From: Tanypteryx hageni
Taxonomy: Eukaryota; Arthropoda; Insecta; Odonata; Petaluridae
Assembly (NCBI GenBank): GCA_028673005.1
Contig: CM054114.1
Coordinates: 20,926,880 to 20,990,879 of the forward strand
Direction: 5' to 3'
DNA length: 64,000 nt
Within the stretch, counting starts at the first letter, position 1; every line of letters starts with the position of its first letter. The notes under the pieces were generated by a model. The model did not search any database. It was not told where the DNA came from and was given only the letters and a program-made list of their open reading frames with translations. Both the position numbers and the translations under genes were made by a program. Below are positions 48,961 through 61,400 of this stretch, piece by piece.

Positions 48961-49337
48961 CGCATATTCTATCATCTCCTCCCACTTCCTTTCACCTCCC
49001 CTCACTTTGTTTCACCTCTCCCCAATTCCATTCACCTCCCCTAACTTCCTTTCAACTCCCATCACTTCCTTTCACCTCCACTCATTTCTTTTCACCTCTT
49101 CTTACTTCCTTTCATCTCCACTCACTTCCATTCACCTCCTTCACTTCCAGTAACCTCCGCTCACTTTCTTTGACCTCCCCTCACTTTCTTTCACCTCCCC
49201 TCACTTCCTTTCAACTCATCTAATTTTCTTTCACCTCCCCTCATTTTTTTCACTTTCTTTCAACTCTACTCACTTCCTTACATCTCCCTTCACATCCTTT
49301 CACCTCCCCTCACATCCTTTCACCTCCAATCATGTTC
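48961..49337 (+). repeat. Marker cassette, about 380-bp form
   Basis: CGCATATTCTATC at 48,961, AGTAACC near 49,148 and CCAATCATGTTC ending at 49,337. It has CACCACCCCGC before the first marker and CTTTGACC after the second, and is paralogous to the copy at 52,391. Confidence 0.85.
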
Positions 49338-50404
49338 TTTCATTTCCCTTCAGATCTTTTAACCTCCATCACTTCATTTCACCTCCCATCCCTTTCTTTA
49401 TCTCCCCTCAATTCCTTTCACCTCCCCTTACTTCCTTTAACATCCCCTCACTATCCTTCACCTCCCTTCACTTCCTTTCACCTTCCCTCACTTCCATTCA
49501 CCTTCACTCAATTCCTATCACCTTACCTCACTTCCTTTCAACTTCCTTCACTTCCATTTACATTCCCTCACTTTCTTTCACCTCCCCTGACTTCCTTTCA
49601 CCTCTCCTTTCTTTCCTTTACCTCCCCTGAGTTCCTTTCACCTACCCTCCTTTGACTTCACCTCTACTCATTTTCTTTCATCTCCCCTCGTTTCCTTTCA
49701 CCTCCCCTCACTTCCTTTTCCATTCTCTCACTTCCTTTTACCTCCTTTTACTTCCTTTCACCTCCCCTTAAATCCTTTCACCTCCTTTTACTTCCTTTCA
49801 CCTCCACTCGCTTCCTTACACCTCTCCTCACTTCCTTTCACCTCCTCTCATTTCCATTCCCCTCCCCTCACTTCCTTTCACATCCCTTCACTATCATTCA
49901 CCTCCCTTCACTTCCTTTACCAACCCTCACTTCCATTCACCTTCCCTCACTTCCTTTCACCTTCCCTCACTTTCTTTCACCTCCCCTAACTTCCTTTCAC
50001 ATTCTCTCACTTCCTTTTACCTCCCCTTACTTCCTTTCACCTCCCCTAAATCCTTTCACCTCCCCTCACTTCCTATCACCTCCACTCGCTTCCTTACACC
50101 TCCCCTCACTTCTTTTCACCTCCTCTCACTTCCTTTCACCTCCCCTCATTTCCTTTCACCTCCCCTTACTATCTTTCACCTCCCTTCATTTCCTTTCACC
50201 TTCCCTCACTTCCATTCACATTCCCACACATCCTTTCATCTCCCCTCACTTCCTTTCACCTCCCCTAATATTCTTTCACCTCCCCACACTTCCTTTCACA
50301 TTCTCTCACTTCCTTTTACCTCCCCTTACTTCCTTTCACCTCCCCATAAATCCTCTCACCTCCCCTCACTTCTTTTCACCTCCACTCACTTCGTTACACC
50401 TTCC

Positions 50405-50802
50405 CGCATATTCTATCACCTCCCCCCACTTCCTTTCACCTCCCTTCACTTTGTTTCACCTCTCCTCTATTCCATTCACCTCCCCTAACATCCTTTCAAC
50501 TCCCATCACTTCCTTTAACTTCCACTCATTTCCTTACACCTCTTCTTACTTCCTTTCAACTCCCCTCACTTCCATTCACCTACTTCACTTCCAGTAACCT
50601 CCCCTCACTTTCTTTCACCTCCCCTCACTTTCTTTCAGCTCCCCTCACTTCCTTTCACCTCATCTCACTTCCTTACAACTCTTCTCATTTTCTTTCACCT
50701 CCCCTCACTTTTTTTCACTTTCTTTCAACTCTACTCACTTCCTTACATCTCCCATCACATCCTTTCACCTCCCCTCACATCCTTTCACCTCCAATCATGT
50801 TC
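50405..50802 (+). repeat. Marker cassette, 400-bp form
   Basis: CGCATATTCTATC at 50,405, AGTAACC near 50,591 and CCAATCATGTTC ending at 50,802. The two units normally before the CACTTCTTTTCACCTCC lead-in are deleted here. Confidence 0.85.
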
Positions 50803-52390
50803 TTTCATCTCCCTTCAGTTCCTTTCACCTCCCCTCACTTCATTTCACCTCCCATCCATTTCTTTATCTCCCCTCATTCCCTTTCACCTCCCCTTACTTC
50901 CTTTAACATCCCCTCATTTCCTTTCACCTCCCATCACTTCCTTTCGCCTCCCCTCATTTCCTTTCACCTCCCCTTAAATCCTTTCACCTCCCCATATATC
51001 CTTTCATCTCTTCTCACTTCCTTTTACCTTCATAACTTCCTTTCACCTCCTCTCACTTCCTTACACCTCCCCTCACTTCCTTTCAACACCCCTCACTATC
51101 TTTCACCTCCCTTCACTTCCTTTTACGTTCCCTCACTTCCATTCACCTTCCCTCACTTCCTTTCACCTCTCCTCACTTTCTTTCACCACCTTCTACTTGC
51201 TTTCACCTCCCCTCACTTCCTTTCACCTCCCCTTAATTCCTCTCACCTTTCCTCACTTCATTTCATCTCCCCTCATTTTCTTTCACCTCCTCTCATTTCC
51301 TTTCAACTCCCCTTACCTCTTTTCACCTCCCTTCACTTTCTTTCTCATCCTCTCACTTCTTTTCACCTCCCCTCTCTTTCTTTCACCTCCCGTCAGTTCC
51401 TTTAATCTCCTCTCACTTCCTTTCACCTCCCTACATTACCTTTCACCTACCCTCACTTTCTTTTACCTCCCCTCACTTCCTTTCAAATTCTCTCAATTTT
51501 TTTACCTCCCCTTACTTCCTTTCTCCTCCCCTCACTTCTATTCACCTCCTCTCACTTCCATTCACCTTCCCTCACTTTCTTTCACCTTCCCTCAGTTCCT
51601 TTCCACTTCCCTCACTTCCATTCGCATACCCTCACTTCCTTTCACCTTCCCTCGCTTCCATTCACCTTCCTTCACTTCCTTTCAACTTCCCTCACTTCCT
51701 TTCATCTTCCCTCACTTCCTTTCACCTCCACTCGCTACCTTACACCTCCCTTCATTTTCTTTCACTTTCCCTCACTTCCATTCACCTTCCCTCACTTCCT
51801 ATCACCTTCCCTCACTTCCTTTCACCTTTCCTCGCCTCCTTTCATCTTCCCTTACTTCCTTTCACCTCCACATTTTTCCTTACACCTCCCCTGAATTCCT
51901 TTAACATCCCCTCACTTCCTTTCACCTCCCCTCATTTCCTTTCGCCTCCCCTCACTTCCTTTTACCTTCCCTCAATTGCTTCCACCTCCAATCGTTTCCT
52001 TAAACCTCCCCTCATTTCTTTTTACCACCCTTCACTTTCCTTCAGCTTCCCTTATTTCCATTCTCCTTCCCTCACTTCCTTTCACCAACCCTCACTTCCT
52101 ATCACCTACCCTCACTTCCTTTCATCTCCCCTCACTATCTTTCACCTCCCTCCACTTCCTTTCACATTCCCTCACTTCCATTCACCTTCCCACACTTCCT
52201 TTCACCTCTCCTCACTTTCTTTCACTTCCCCTAACATTCTTTTACCTCCCCACACTTCCTTTCACATTCTCTCACTTCCTTTTACCTCCCCATTAATCCT
52301 CTTACCTCCCCTCCCTGCCTTTCACCCCCACTCACTTCCTTTCACCTCCCCTCACTTCTTTTCACCTCCACTCACTTCGTTACACCTCCC

Positions 52391-52767
52391 CGCATATTCT
52401 ATCATCTCCTCCCACTTCCTTTCACCTCCCCTCACTTTGTTTCACCTCTCCCCAATTCCATTCACCTCCCCTAACTTCCTTTCAACTCCCATCACTTCCT
52501 TTCACCTCCACTCATTTCTTTTCACCTCTTCTTACTTCCTTTCATCTCCACTCACTTCCATTTACCTCCTTCACTTCCAGTAACCTCCCCTCACTTTCTT
52601 TGACCTCCCCTCACTTTCTTTCACCTCCCCTCACTTCCTTTCAACTCATCTAATTTTCTTTCACCTCCCCTCATTTTTTTCACTTTCTTTCAACTCTACT
52701 CACTTCCTTACATCTCCCTTCACATCCTTTCACCTCCCCTCACATCCTTTCACCTCCAATCATGTTC
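52391..52767 (+). repeat. Marker cassette, about 380-bp form
   Basis: CGCATATTCTATC at 52,391, AGTAACC near 52,579 and CCAATCATGTTC ending at 52,767. This is the last complete cassette. Partial versions near 55,195 and 57,540 keep the first two markers but not CATGTTC. Confidence 0.85.
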
Positions 52768-54880
52768 TTTCATTTCCCTTCAGATCCTTTAACCTCCATC
52801 ACTTCATTTCACCTCCCATCCCTTTCTGTATCTCCCCTCAATTCCTTTCACCTCCCCTTACTTCCTTTAACATCCCCTCACTATCCTTCACCTCTCTTCA
52901 CTTCCTTTCACCTTCCCTCACTTCCATTCACCTTCACTCAATTCCTATCACCTTACCTCACTTCCTTTCAACTTCCTTCACTTCCATTTACATTCCCTCA
53001 CTTCCTTTCACCTACCCTCACTTCCTTTCACCTTCCCTCTTTTCCTTTCACTTCCCCTCACTTCTTTTCACCTCCCCTCACTTCCTTTCACCTCCCCTCA
53101 CTTTCTTTCACCTCCCCTCTCTTTCTTTCACCTCCCCTCACTTCCTATCACCTCCCCTCACTTCATTTTACCTCTACTCACTTCCTTTCACCTACCCTCA
53201 CTTCCTTTCACCTCCCCTTACTTCCTTTAACATCCCCTCATTTCCTTTCGCCTCCCCTCACTTTCTTTCACCTCCCCTCACTTTCTTTCACTTCCCCTCT
53301 CTTTCTTTCACCTCCCCCTCAGTTCCTTTCACCTCTCCTCACTTCATTTCACCTCTTCTCACTGCCTTTCACCTCCCTCACTTCCTTTCACCACCCCTTA
53401 CTTTCTATCATCTCCCCTCGTTTCCTTTCAACTCCCCCAACTTCCTTTCACCTCCCCTCACTTTCTTTCTCCTCCCCTCACTTCCTTTCACATTCTCTCA
53501 CTTTATTTAACCTCCCCTTACTTCCTTTCACCTCTACTTAAATCGTTTCACCTGCCCTAACTTCCTTTCACCTCCACTCGCTTCCTTACACCTTCCCTCA
53601 CTTCCTTTCACCTCCTCTCTCTTCCTTTCACCTCCCCTCAATTCCTTTCCCCTCCCCTCACTATCTTTCACCACCCTTCACTTCCATTTACCTTCCCTCA
53701 CTTCAATTCACCTTCCCTCACTTCCTTTCACCTTCCCTCACTTTCTATCACCTCCCCTCAATTCCTTTCACTTCCCCTCATTTCCTTTCACCTCCCCTTA
53801 CTTTCTTTCACCTCCCCTCTCTTTCTTTCACCTCCACTCACTTCCTTTCATCTCCCCTTGCTTCCTTTCACCTCCCTACATTTCGTTTCACCTACCCTCA
53901 ATTTCTTTTACCTCCCCTCATTTCCTTTCACATTCTCTCACTTCCTTTTACCTCCCCTTAAATCCTTTCACATTCTCTCACTTCCATTCATCTCCCCTGA
54001 AATCCATTCACCACCCATCACATCCTTTCGCCTCCCCTCAATTCCTTTCACCTCCCCTTAAATCCTTTTACCTCCCCTTATATCCTTTCATCTCCCCTCA
54101 CTTCCTTTTACCATCCCTCAATTCCTTTCACCTCCACTCGCTTCCTTACACCTTCCCTAACTTCCTTTCACCTCCTCTCACTTCCTTACACCTCCCCTCA
54201 TTTCCTTTCACCTCCCCTCACTATCTTTCACCTCCCTTCACTTCCTTTCACGTTCCCTCACTTCCATTCACATACCCTCACTTCCTTTCACCTCTCCTCA
54301 CTTTCTTTCACCACCTCCTACTTGCTTTCACCTCCCCTCACTTCCTTTCACCTCCCCTTTATTCCTCTCACCTTTCCTCACTTAATTTCATCTCCCTACA
54401 TTTCCTTTCACCTACCCTCACTTTCTTTTACCTCCCCTCACTTCTTTTCACATTCTCTCACTTTTTTTACCTCCCCTTACTTCCTTTCACCTCCCCTTAA
54501 ATCTTTTCACCTCACCTCACTTCTTTACACCTACCCTCACTTCCTTTCACCTCCTCTCACTTCCATTCACCTTCCCTCACTTTCTTTCATCTTCCCTCAG
54601 TTCCTTTCCACTTCCCTCACTTCCATTCGCCTTCCCTCACTTCCTTTCACCTTCCCTCACTTCCATTCACCTTCCTTCACTACCTTTCAACTTCCCTCAC
54701 TTCCATTGACATTCCCGTACTTCGTTTCACCTTCCCTCACTTTTTTTCACCTCCCCTAACTTCCTTTCACATTCTCTCAATTCCTTTTACCTCCCCTTAC
54801 TTCCTTTCGCCTCCCCTAAATCCTTTCACCTCCCCTCACTTCCTATCACCTCCACTCGCTTCCTTACACCTCCCCTCACT
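52680..54880 (+). repeat. 2.2-kb segment, right copy (11.3-kb offset)
   Basis: Copy of 41370-43615 lacking two units near 53,760. It carries an extra C near 53,316 (CTCCCCCTCAG) and loses a C near 53,374 (CTCCCTCAC), so its register shifts briefly and then returns. Confidence 0.88.
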
Positions 54881-55436
54881 TCTTTTCACCTCCTCTCACT
54901 TCCTTTCACCTCCCCTCACTTCCTTTCACCTCCCCTTACTATCTTTCACCTCCCTTCATTTCCTTTCACCTTCCCTCACTTCCATTCACATTCCCACAAT
55001 TCCTTTCACCTCTCCTAACATTCTTTCACCTCCCCACACTTCCTTTCACATTCTCTCACTTCCTTTTACCTCCCCTTACTTCCTTTCACCTCCCCATAAA
55101 TCCTTTCACCTCCCCTCCTTTCCTTTCACCTACACTCACTTCCTTTCACTTCCCCTCACTTCTTTTCACCTCCACTCACTTCGTTACACCTCCCCGCATA
55201 TTCTATCACCTCCCCCCACTTCCTTTCACCTCCCTTCACTTTGTTTCACCTCTCCTCAATTCCATTCACCTCCCCTCACTATCTTTCACCTCCCTTCACT
55301 TCCTTTCACCTTCCCTCACTTCCATTCAATTTCCCACACTTCCTTTCACCTCCCCTCACTTCCATCAACTCCCCTAACATTCTTTCAACTCCCCAAATTT
55401 CCTTTCACATTCTCTCACTTCCTTTTACCTCCCCTT

Positions 55437-56103
55437 ACTTCCATCACCTCCCCATAAATCCTCTCACCTCCCCTTCCTTCCTTTCACCTCCACTCGCTTC
55501 CTTTCACCTCCCCTAACTTCTTTTCACCCCCACTCACTTCGTTACACCTCCCCGCATACTCAATCAACGCCCCCCCACTTACTTTCACCTCCCCTCACTT
55601 TGTTTCACCTCTTCTCAATTCCATTCACCTCCCCTAACTTCCTTTCAACTCCCATCACTTCCTTTCACCCCCACTCATTTCCTTTCACCTCTTCTTACTT
55701 CCTTTCAACTCCTCTCACTTCCATTCACCTCCTTCACTTCCAGTAACCTCCCCTCACTTTCTTTCACCTCCCCTCACTATCTTTCACCTCCCTTCACTTC
55801 CTTTCACCTCCTCTCACTTCCATTCTCCTTCCCTCACTTCCTTTCAACTTCCCTAACTTCCTCTTATCTTCCCTCACTTCCTTTCACCTCCACTCGCTTG
55901 CTTACACCTCCCTTCATTTTCTTTCACTTTCCCTAACTTCCATTCACCTTCCCTCACTTCCTTTCACCTTCCCTAACTTCCTTTCACATTCCCTCACTTC
56001 CAATCACATACACTCACTTCCTTTCACCTCCCCTCACTTCTTTCACCTCCCCTCTCTTTCTTTTACCTCCCCTCAGTTCCTTTCATCTCCCCTCACTTGC
56101 TTT
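55437..56103 (+). repeat. 0.67-kb segment, left copy (1,990-bp offset)
   Basis: Matches 57427-58093. Shared rare features are CTTCCATCACCTCCCC at the start, CGCATACTC with ATCAACGCCCC near 55,553 and 57,541, and CACTTGCTTTCA at the end. The lengths differ by a base or two in C runs. Confidence 0.87.
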
Positions 56104-56114
56104 CACCTCCCCTC

Positions 56115-56290
56115 AGTTCCTTTCACCTCCCCTCACTTCATTTCACCTCCCCTCACTTCCTTTCACCTCCCCTCACTTCCTTTTACCTCCCATTACTTCC
56201 TTTAACATACCCTCAATTCTTTTTACCTCCCCTTACTTCCTTTAACATCCCCTCATTTCCTTTCACCTCCCCTCACTTCTTTTCACCTCC
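56115..56290 (+). repeat. 0.17-kb segment shared with 59101-59276
   Basis: AGTTCC, CCCATTACTTCC, AACATACCCTCAATTC and AACATCCCCTCATTTCC occur in the same order at offset 2,986 bp. Confidence 0.8.
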
Positions 56291-57426
56291 TCTCACTTTC
56301 TTTCATCTCCCCTAACTTCCTTTCACCTCCCCTCACTATCTTTCACCTCCCTTCACTTCCTTTCACCTTCCCTCACTTCCATTCAACTTCCCTCACTTCC
56401 TTTCACCTTCCCTCAGATCCGTTCACCTTCACTCACTTCCATTCACCTCTCACTTCCTTTCACCTTCCCTCACTTCCATTCACCTTCCCTCACTTCCTTT
56501 CACCTTCCCTCACTTCCTTTCATCTTCCCTCACTTCCTTTCACCTCCACATTTTTCCTTACACCTCCCCTTACTTCCTTTAACATCCCCTCACTTCCTTT
56601 CACCTCCCCTCATTTCCTTTCGCCTCCCCTCACTTCCTTTCACCTCCCCTTCTTTCTTTCACCTCCCCTCAGTTCCTTTCATCTCCCCTCGCTTCCTCTC
56701 TCCTCCCTACATTTTCTTTCACCTCCCCTCACTTCTTTTCACATTCTCTCACTTCCTTTTACCTCCCCTTACTTCCTTTCAACTCCCCTTAAATCCTTAC
56801 ACCTCCCCTCACTACTTTTCACCTCCTCTGACTTCCTTTCTTCTTCCCTCACTTCCATTCACATTCCCTCACTTCCTTTCACCCTCCCTCACTTCCATTC
56901 AACTTCCCTCAGTTCCTTTCACCTTCCCTCACTTCCATTCACCTTCCCTCACTTCCATTCACATTCCCTCACCTCCTTTCACCTTCCCTCAGTTCCTTTC
57001 ACCTTCCTTCACTTTCATTCACCTTCACTTCCTTTAACCTTCCCTCACTTCCATTCACCTTCCCTCAATTCCTTTCTCCTTCCCTCATTTCCATTCACCT
57101 TCCCTCAATTCCTTTTAACTTCCATTACTTCCTTTTACCTTCCCTCAATTCCTTTCACCTCCAGTCGTTTCCTTAAACCTCCCCTCATTTCTTTTTACCT
57201 CCTCTAACATCCTATCATCTTCCCTGACCTCCTTTCACCTCCCCTCACTATCTTTTACCTCCCTTCACTTTTCTTCAGCTTCCCTTATTTCCATTCACCT
57301 TCCCTCACTTCCTTTCACCATCCCTCACTTCCTATCACCTACCCTCACTTCCTTTCAACTCCCCTCACTATCTTTCACCTCCCTTCACATCCTTTCAACT
57401 TCCCTCACTTCCATTCAATTTCCCAC

Positions 57427-58093
57427 ACTTCCATCACCTCCCCATAAATCCTCTCACCTCCCCTTCCTTCCTTTCACCTCCACTCGCTTCCTTTCACCTC
57501 CCCTCACTTCTTTTCACCCCCACTCACTTCGTTACACCTCCCCGCATACTCTATCAACGCCCCCCACTTACTTTCACCTCCCCTCACTTTGTTTCACCTC
57601 TCCTCAATTCCATTCACCTCCCCTAACTTCCTTTCAACTCCCATCACTTCCTTTCACCTCCACTCATTTCCTTTCACCTCTTCTTATTTCCTTTCAACTC
57701 CTCTCACTTCCATTCACCTCCTTCACTTCCAGTAACCTCCCCTCACTTTCTTTCACCTCCCCTCACTATCTTTCACCTCCCTTCACTTCCTTTCACCTCC
57801 TCTCACTTCCATTCTCCTTCCCTCACTTCCTTTCAACTTCCCTCACTTCCTTTTATCTTCCCTCACTTCCTTTCACCTCCACTCGCTTGCTTACACCTCC
57901 CTTCATTTTCTTTCACTTTCCCTCACTTCCATTCACCTTCCCTCACTTCCTTTCACCTTCCCTAACTTCCTTTCACATTCCCTCACTTCCAGTCACATAC
58001 ACTCACTTCCTTTCACCTCCCCTCACTTCCTTTCACCTCCCCCCTCTTTCTTTTACCTCCCCTCAGTTCCTTTCATCTCCCCTCACTTGCTTT
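57427..58093 (+). repeat. 0.67-kb segment, right copy (1,990-bp offset)
   Basis: Copy of 55437-56103. One difference is CTCTATCAACGC here against CTCAATCAACGC in the left copy. It includes a unit with a six-C run (CCCCCCTC near 58,040). Confidence 0.87.
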
Positions 58094-58499
58094 CATCTCC
58101 CTTCACTTCCTTTCACCTGCCCTCACTTTCTTTCACCTCCCCTAACTTCCTTTCACATTCTGTCACTTCCTTTTACCTCCCCTTATTTCCTTTCACATCC
58201 ACTTAAATCCTTTCACCTCCCCTAACTTCCTTTCACCTTCACTCGCTTCCTTACACATCCCCTCACTTCTTTTCACCTTCTCTCACTTCCTTTCACCTCC
58301 CCTCACTTCCTTTCATCCCCCAAACTATCTTTCACCTCCCTTCATTTCCTTTCACCATCCCTCACTTCCATTCACCTTCCCTCACAACCTTTCACCTTCC
58401 CTCACTTACTTTCACGTTTCCATACTTCCTTTCACCACCCCTTACTTCCATTCACCTACCCTCACTTCTGTTCACCTCCCCTCATTTCCTTTTACCTCC

Positions 58500-61400
58500 C
58501 CTCACTTCCTTTCACCTCCCTTCTCTTTCTTTCACCTCCCCTTACTTCCTTTCACCTCCCCTTACTTCCTTTCACCTTTAATCACTTTCTATCACCTCCC
58601 CTTACTTATATTACCACCCCTCAGATCCTTTCACTTCCTCTCACTTTCTTTCACCTCCCCTCACTTTCTTTCAACTCCCCACATTTCCTTTCACATTCTC
58701 TCACTTCCTTTCACTCCCTTTCACTTCCTTTCACCTCCTCTCACTTCCTTTCACCTCCCCTTACTTCCTTTCACCTCCCCTTATATCCTTTCGCCACCCC
58801 TCGCTTCCTTTCATCTCCCCTTAAATCCTTTCACCTCCTCTCACTTCCTTTCACATCCACTCGCTTCCTTACACCTCCCCTCACTTCTTTTCACCTTCTC
58901 TCACTTCCTTTCACCTCCCCTCACTTCTTTTCACCTCCTTAAACTATCTTTCACCTCCCTTCCTTTCCTTTCACGTTCCCTGACTTTCATTCACCTTCCC
59001 TCAATTCCTACCACCTTATCACTTCCTTTCACCTTCTTTCACTTCCATTCACTTTCCCTCACTTCCTTTCACCTACCCTCCCTTCTTTTCACCTCCCCTC
59101 AGTTCCTTTCACCTCCCCTCACTTCATTTCACCTCCCCTCACTTCCTTTCACCTCCCCTCACTTCCTTTTACCTCCCATTACTTCCTTTAACATACCCTC
59201 AATTCTTTTTACCTCCCCTTACTTCCTTTAACATCCCCTCATTTCCTTTCACCTCCCCTCACTTCCTTTCACCTCCCCTCACTTCCTTTCGCCACCCCTC
59301 ACTTCCATTCACCTCCCCTCACTTCCTTTCACCTCCCCTCACATCCTTTCCCCACCCCTCACTTTCTTTCATCTCCCCTCACTTCCTTTCGCCTCCTCTC
59401 ACTTCCTTTCACCTCCCCTCACTTCCTTTCATCTCCCCTCTATTTCTTTCACCTTCCCTCACTTCCTGTCACATTCTCTCACTTCCTTTCACCTCCTCTT
59501 ACTTCCTCTCACCTCCCCTCACTTCCTTTAAACTCCCCTCACTTCCTTTCACCACCCCTCTCTTCCTTTCACCACCCCTCTCTTCCTTTTGACTCCCCTC
59601 ACTTCATTTCACCTCCTTTCACTTTCTTTCATCTCCCCTCGCTTCCATTCACCTCCCTTCAATTCCTTTCACCAACAGTCACTTCCTTTCATCTCCCCTC
59701 ACTTACTTTCACCTCCCCATGCTTCCTTTAACATGCCCTCACTTCCATTCACCTTCCCTCATGTCCTTTTGCCTCCCCTCACATCCTTTCAACTCCCCTC
59801 ACTTCCTTTCGCCTTCCCTCATTATGTTTCACCTCCCTTCACTTTCTTTCACCTTCTCTCACTTCCATTCAACTTCCCTCACTTTTTTTCACCTTCCCTC
59901 ACTTCCTTTCACTTCCCCTCATTTCCTTTCACCTCCCCTCTCTTTCTTTCAACTCCTTTCAGTTCCTTTCAACTCCCCTACCTTCATTTAAACTCCCCTC
60001 ACTTTCTTTCACCTCCTCTCACTTCCTTTCACATCCCCTTACTTCCTTTAAAATCCCCTCATTTTTATTCACCTCCCCTCAGTTTCTTTCGCCTCCCCTC
60101 ACTTCCTTTCACCTCTCCTCACTTTCTTTCACCTCCCCTCAGTTCCTTTCATCTTCCCTCGCTTCCTTTCATCTCTCTTCACTTCCTTTCAACTCCCCTC
60201 ACTTTCTTTCACCTCCCCTTAAATCATTCACCTCCCCTCACTTCCTTTCAACTACAGTCGCTTCCTTACACCTCCCCTCACTTTCATTCACATACCCACA
60301 CTATCTTTTACCTCCTTTCACTTCCTTTCACCATCCCTCACTTCCATGCACTCTCCCTCACTTCCTTTCACCTTCCCTCACTTCCTTTCAACTCCCATCA
60401 CTTCCTTTCACGTCCTCCTACTTTCTTTCACCTCCCCTCACTTCCTTTCACCTCTTCTCACTTTGTTTCACCTCTTATCAGTTCCTTTCACCTCCTCTCA
60501 TTTCCATTCACCTCCCCTCATTTCCTTTCACCTCCCCTCTCTTTCTTTAACCTTCCCTCAGTTCCTTCACCTCCCCTCACTTTATTTTTTCTCCCCTCAC
60601 TTTCTTTCATCTCCCGTCGCTTCCTTTTACCTCCCCTCAATTCCTTTCACCTCCTTTCTCTTTCTTTCACCTCCCCTTACTTCCTTTCACCTCCACTCAC
60701 TACCTTTCACCTCCACTCACATCCTTTCACCTCCTCTTACTTTCTTTCACCTCCCCTCACTTCCTTTCACATTCTCTCACCTCCTTTTATCTCCCCTTAC
60801 TTCCTTTCACCTCCCCTCATTTCTTTTCACCTCCCCTCACTTCCTTTCACCTCCCCTCTCTTTCTTTCACCTCCCCTTACTTCCTTTCACCACCCCTTAC
60901 TTTCTTTCACCTCCCCTAACTTCCTTTCACATTCTCTCACTTCCTTTTATCTCCTTTTACTTCCTTTCACCTCCACTCACTTCTTTTCACCTCCCCTCAC
61001 TTCCTTTCATCTCCGCTCACTTCCTTTCACCTCCCCACTCTTTCTTTCACCTCCCCTCACTTCATTTCACCACCCCTCACTACCTTTCACCTCCACTCAC
61101 TTCCTTTCACCTCCCCTTACTTCCTTTAACATCCCCTCAATTCCTTTCACCTCCCCTTACTTTCTTTATCATCCCCTCATTTCCTTTCACCTTCCCTCAC
61201 TTCCTGTCACATTCTCTCACTTCCTTTCACCTCCTCTTACTTCCTCTCACCTCCCCTCACTTCCTTTAAACTCCCCTCACTTCCTTTCACCTCCCCTCTT
61301 TTCCTTTCACCTCCCCTCTCTTCCTTTCACCTCCCATCTCTTCATTTCACCTCCTCTCACTTTCTTTCATCTCCCCTCGCTTCCTTTCACCTCCCTTCAC

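Larger units (their letters stand above)
46041..49569 (+). repeat. 3.5-kb tandem duplication, left copy
   Basis: Starts at CTTTCTTTCACCTCCCCTGAC (about 46,041) and is followed at 49,570 by the same sequence. The junction is abrupt: CATTCCCTCA of a later module runs straight into the CCCCTGAC module. It contains two marker cassettes. Confidence 0.92.
49570..52999 (+). repeat. 3.5-kb tandem duplication, right copy
   Basis: Copy of 46041-49569, shorter by about 99 bp. Two units are missing near 50,360, about two near 51,515 and one near 52,280, plus a single base. Deletions of 40, 40 and 20 bp show loss by whole units. Confidence 0.92.
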
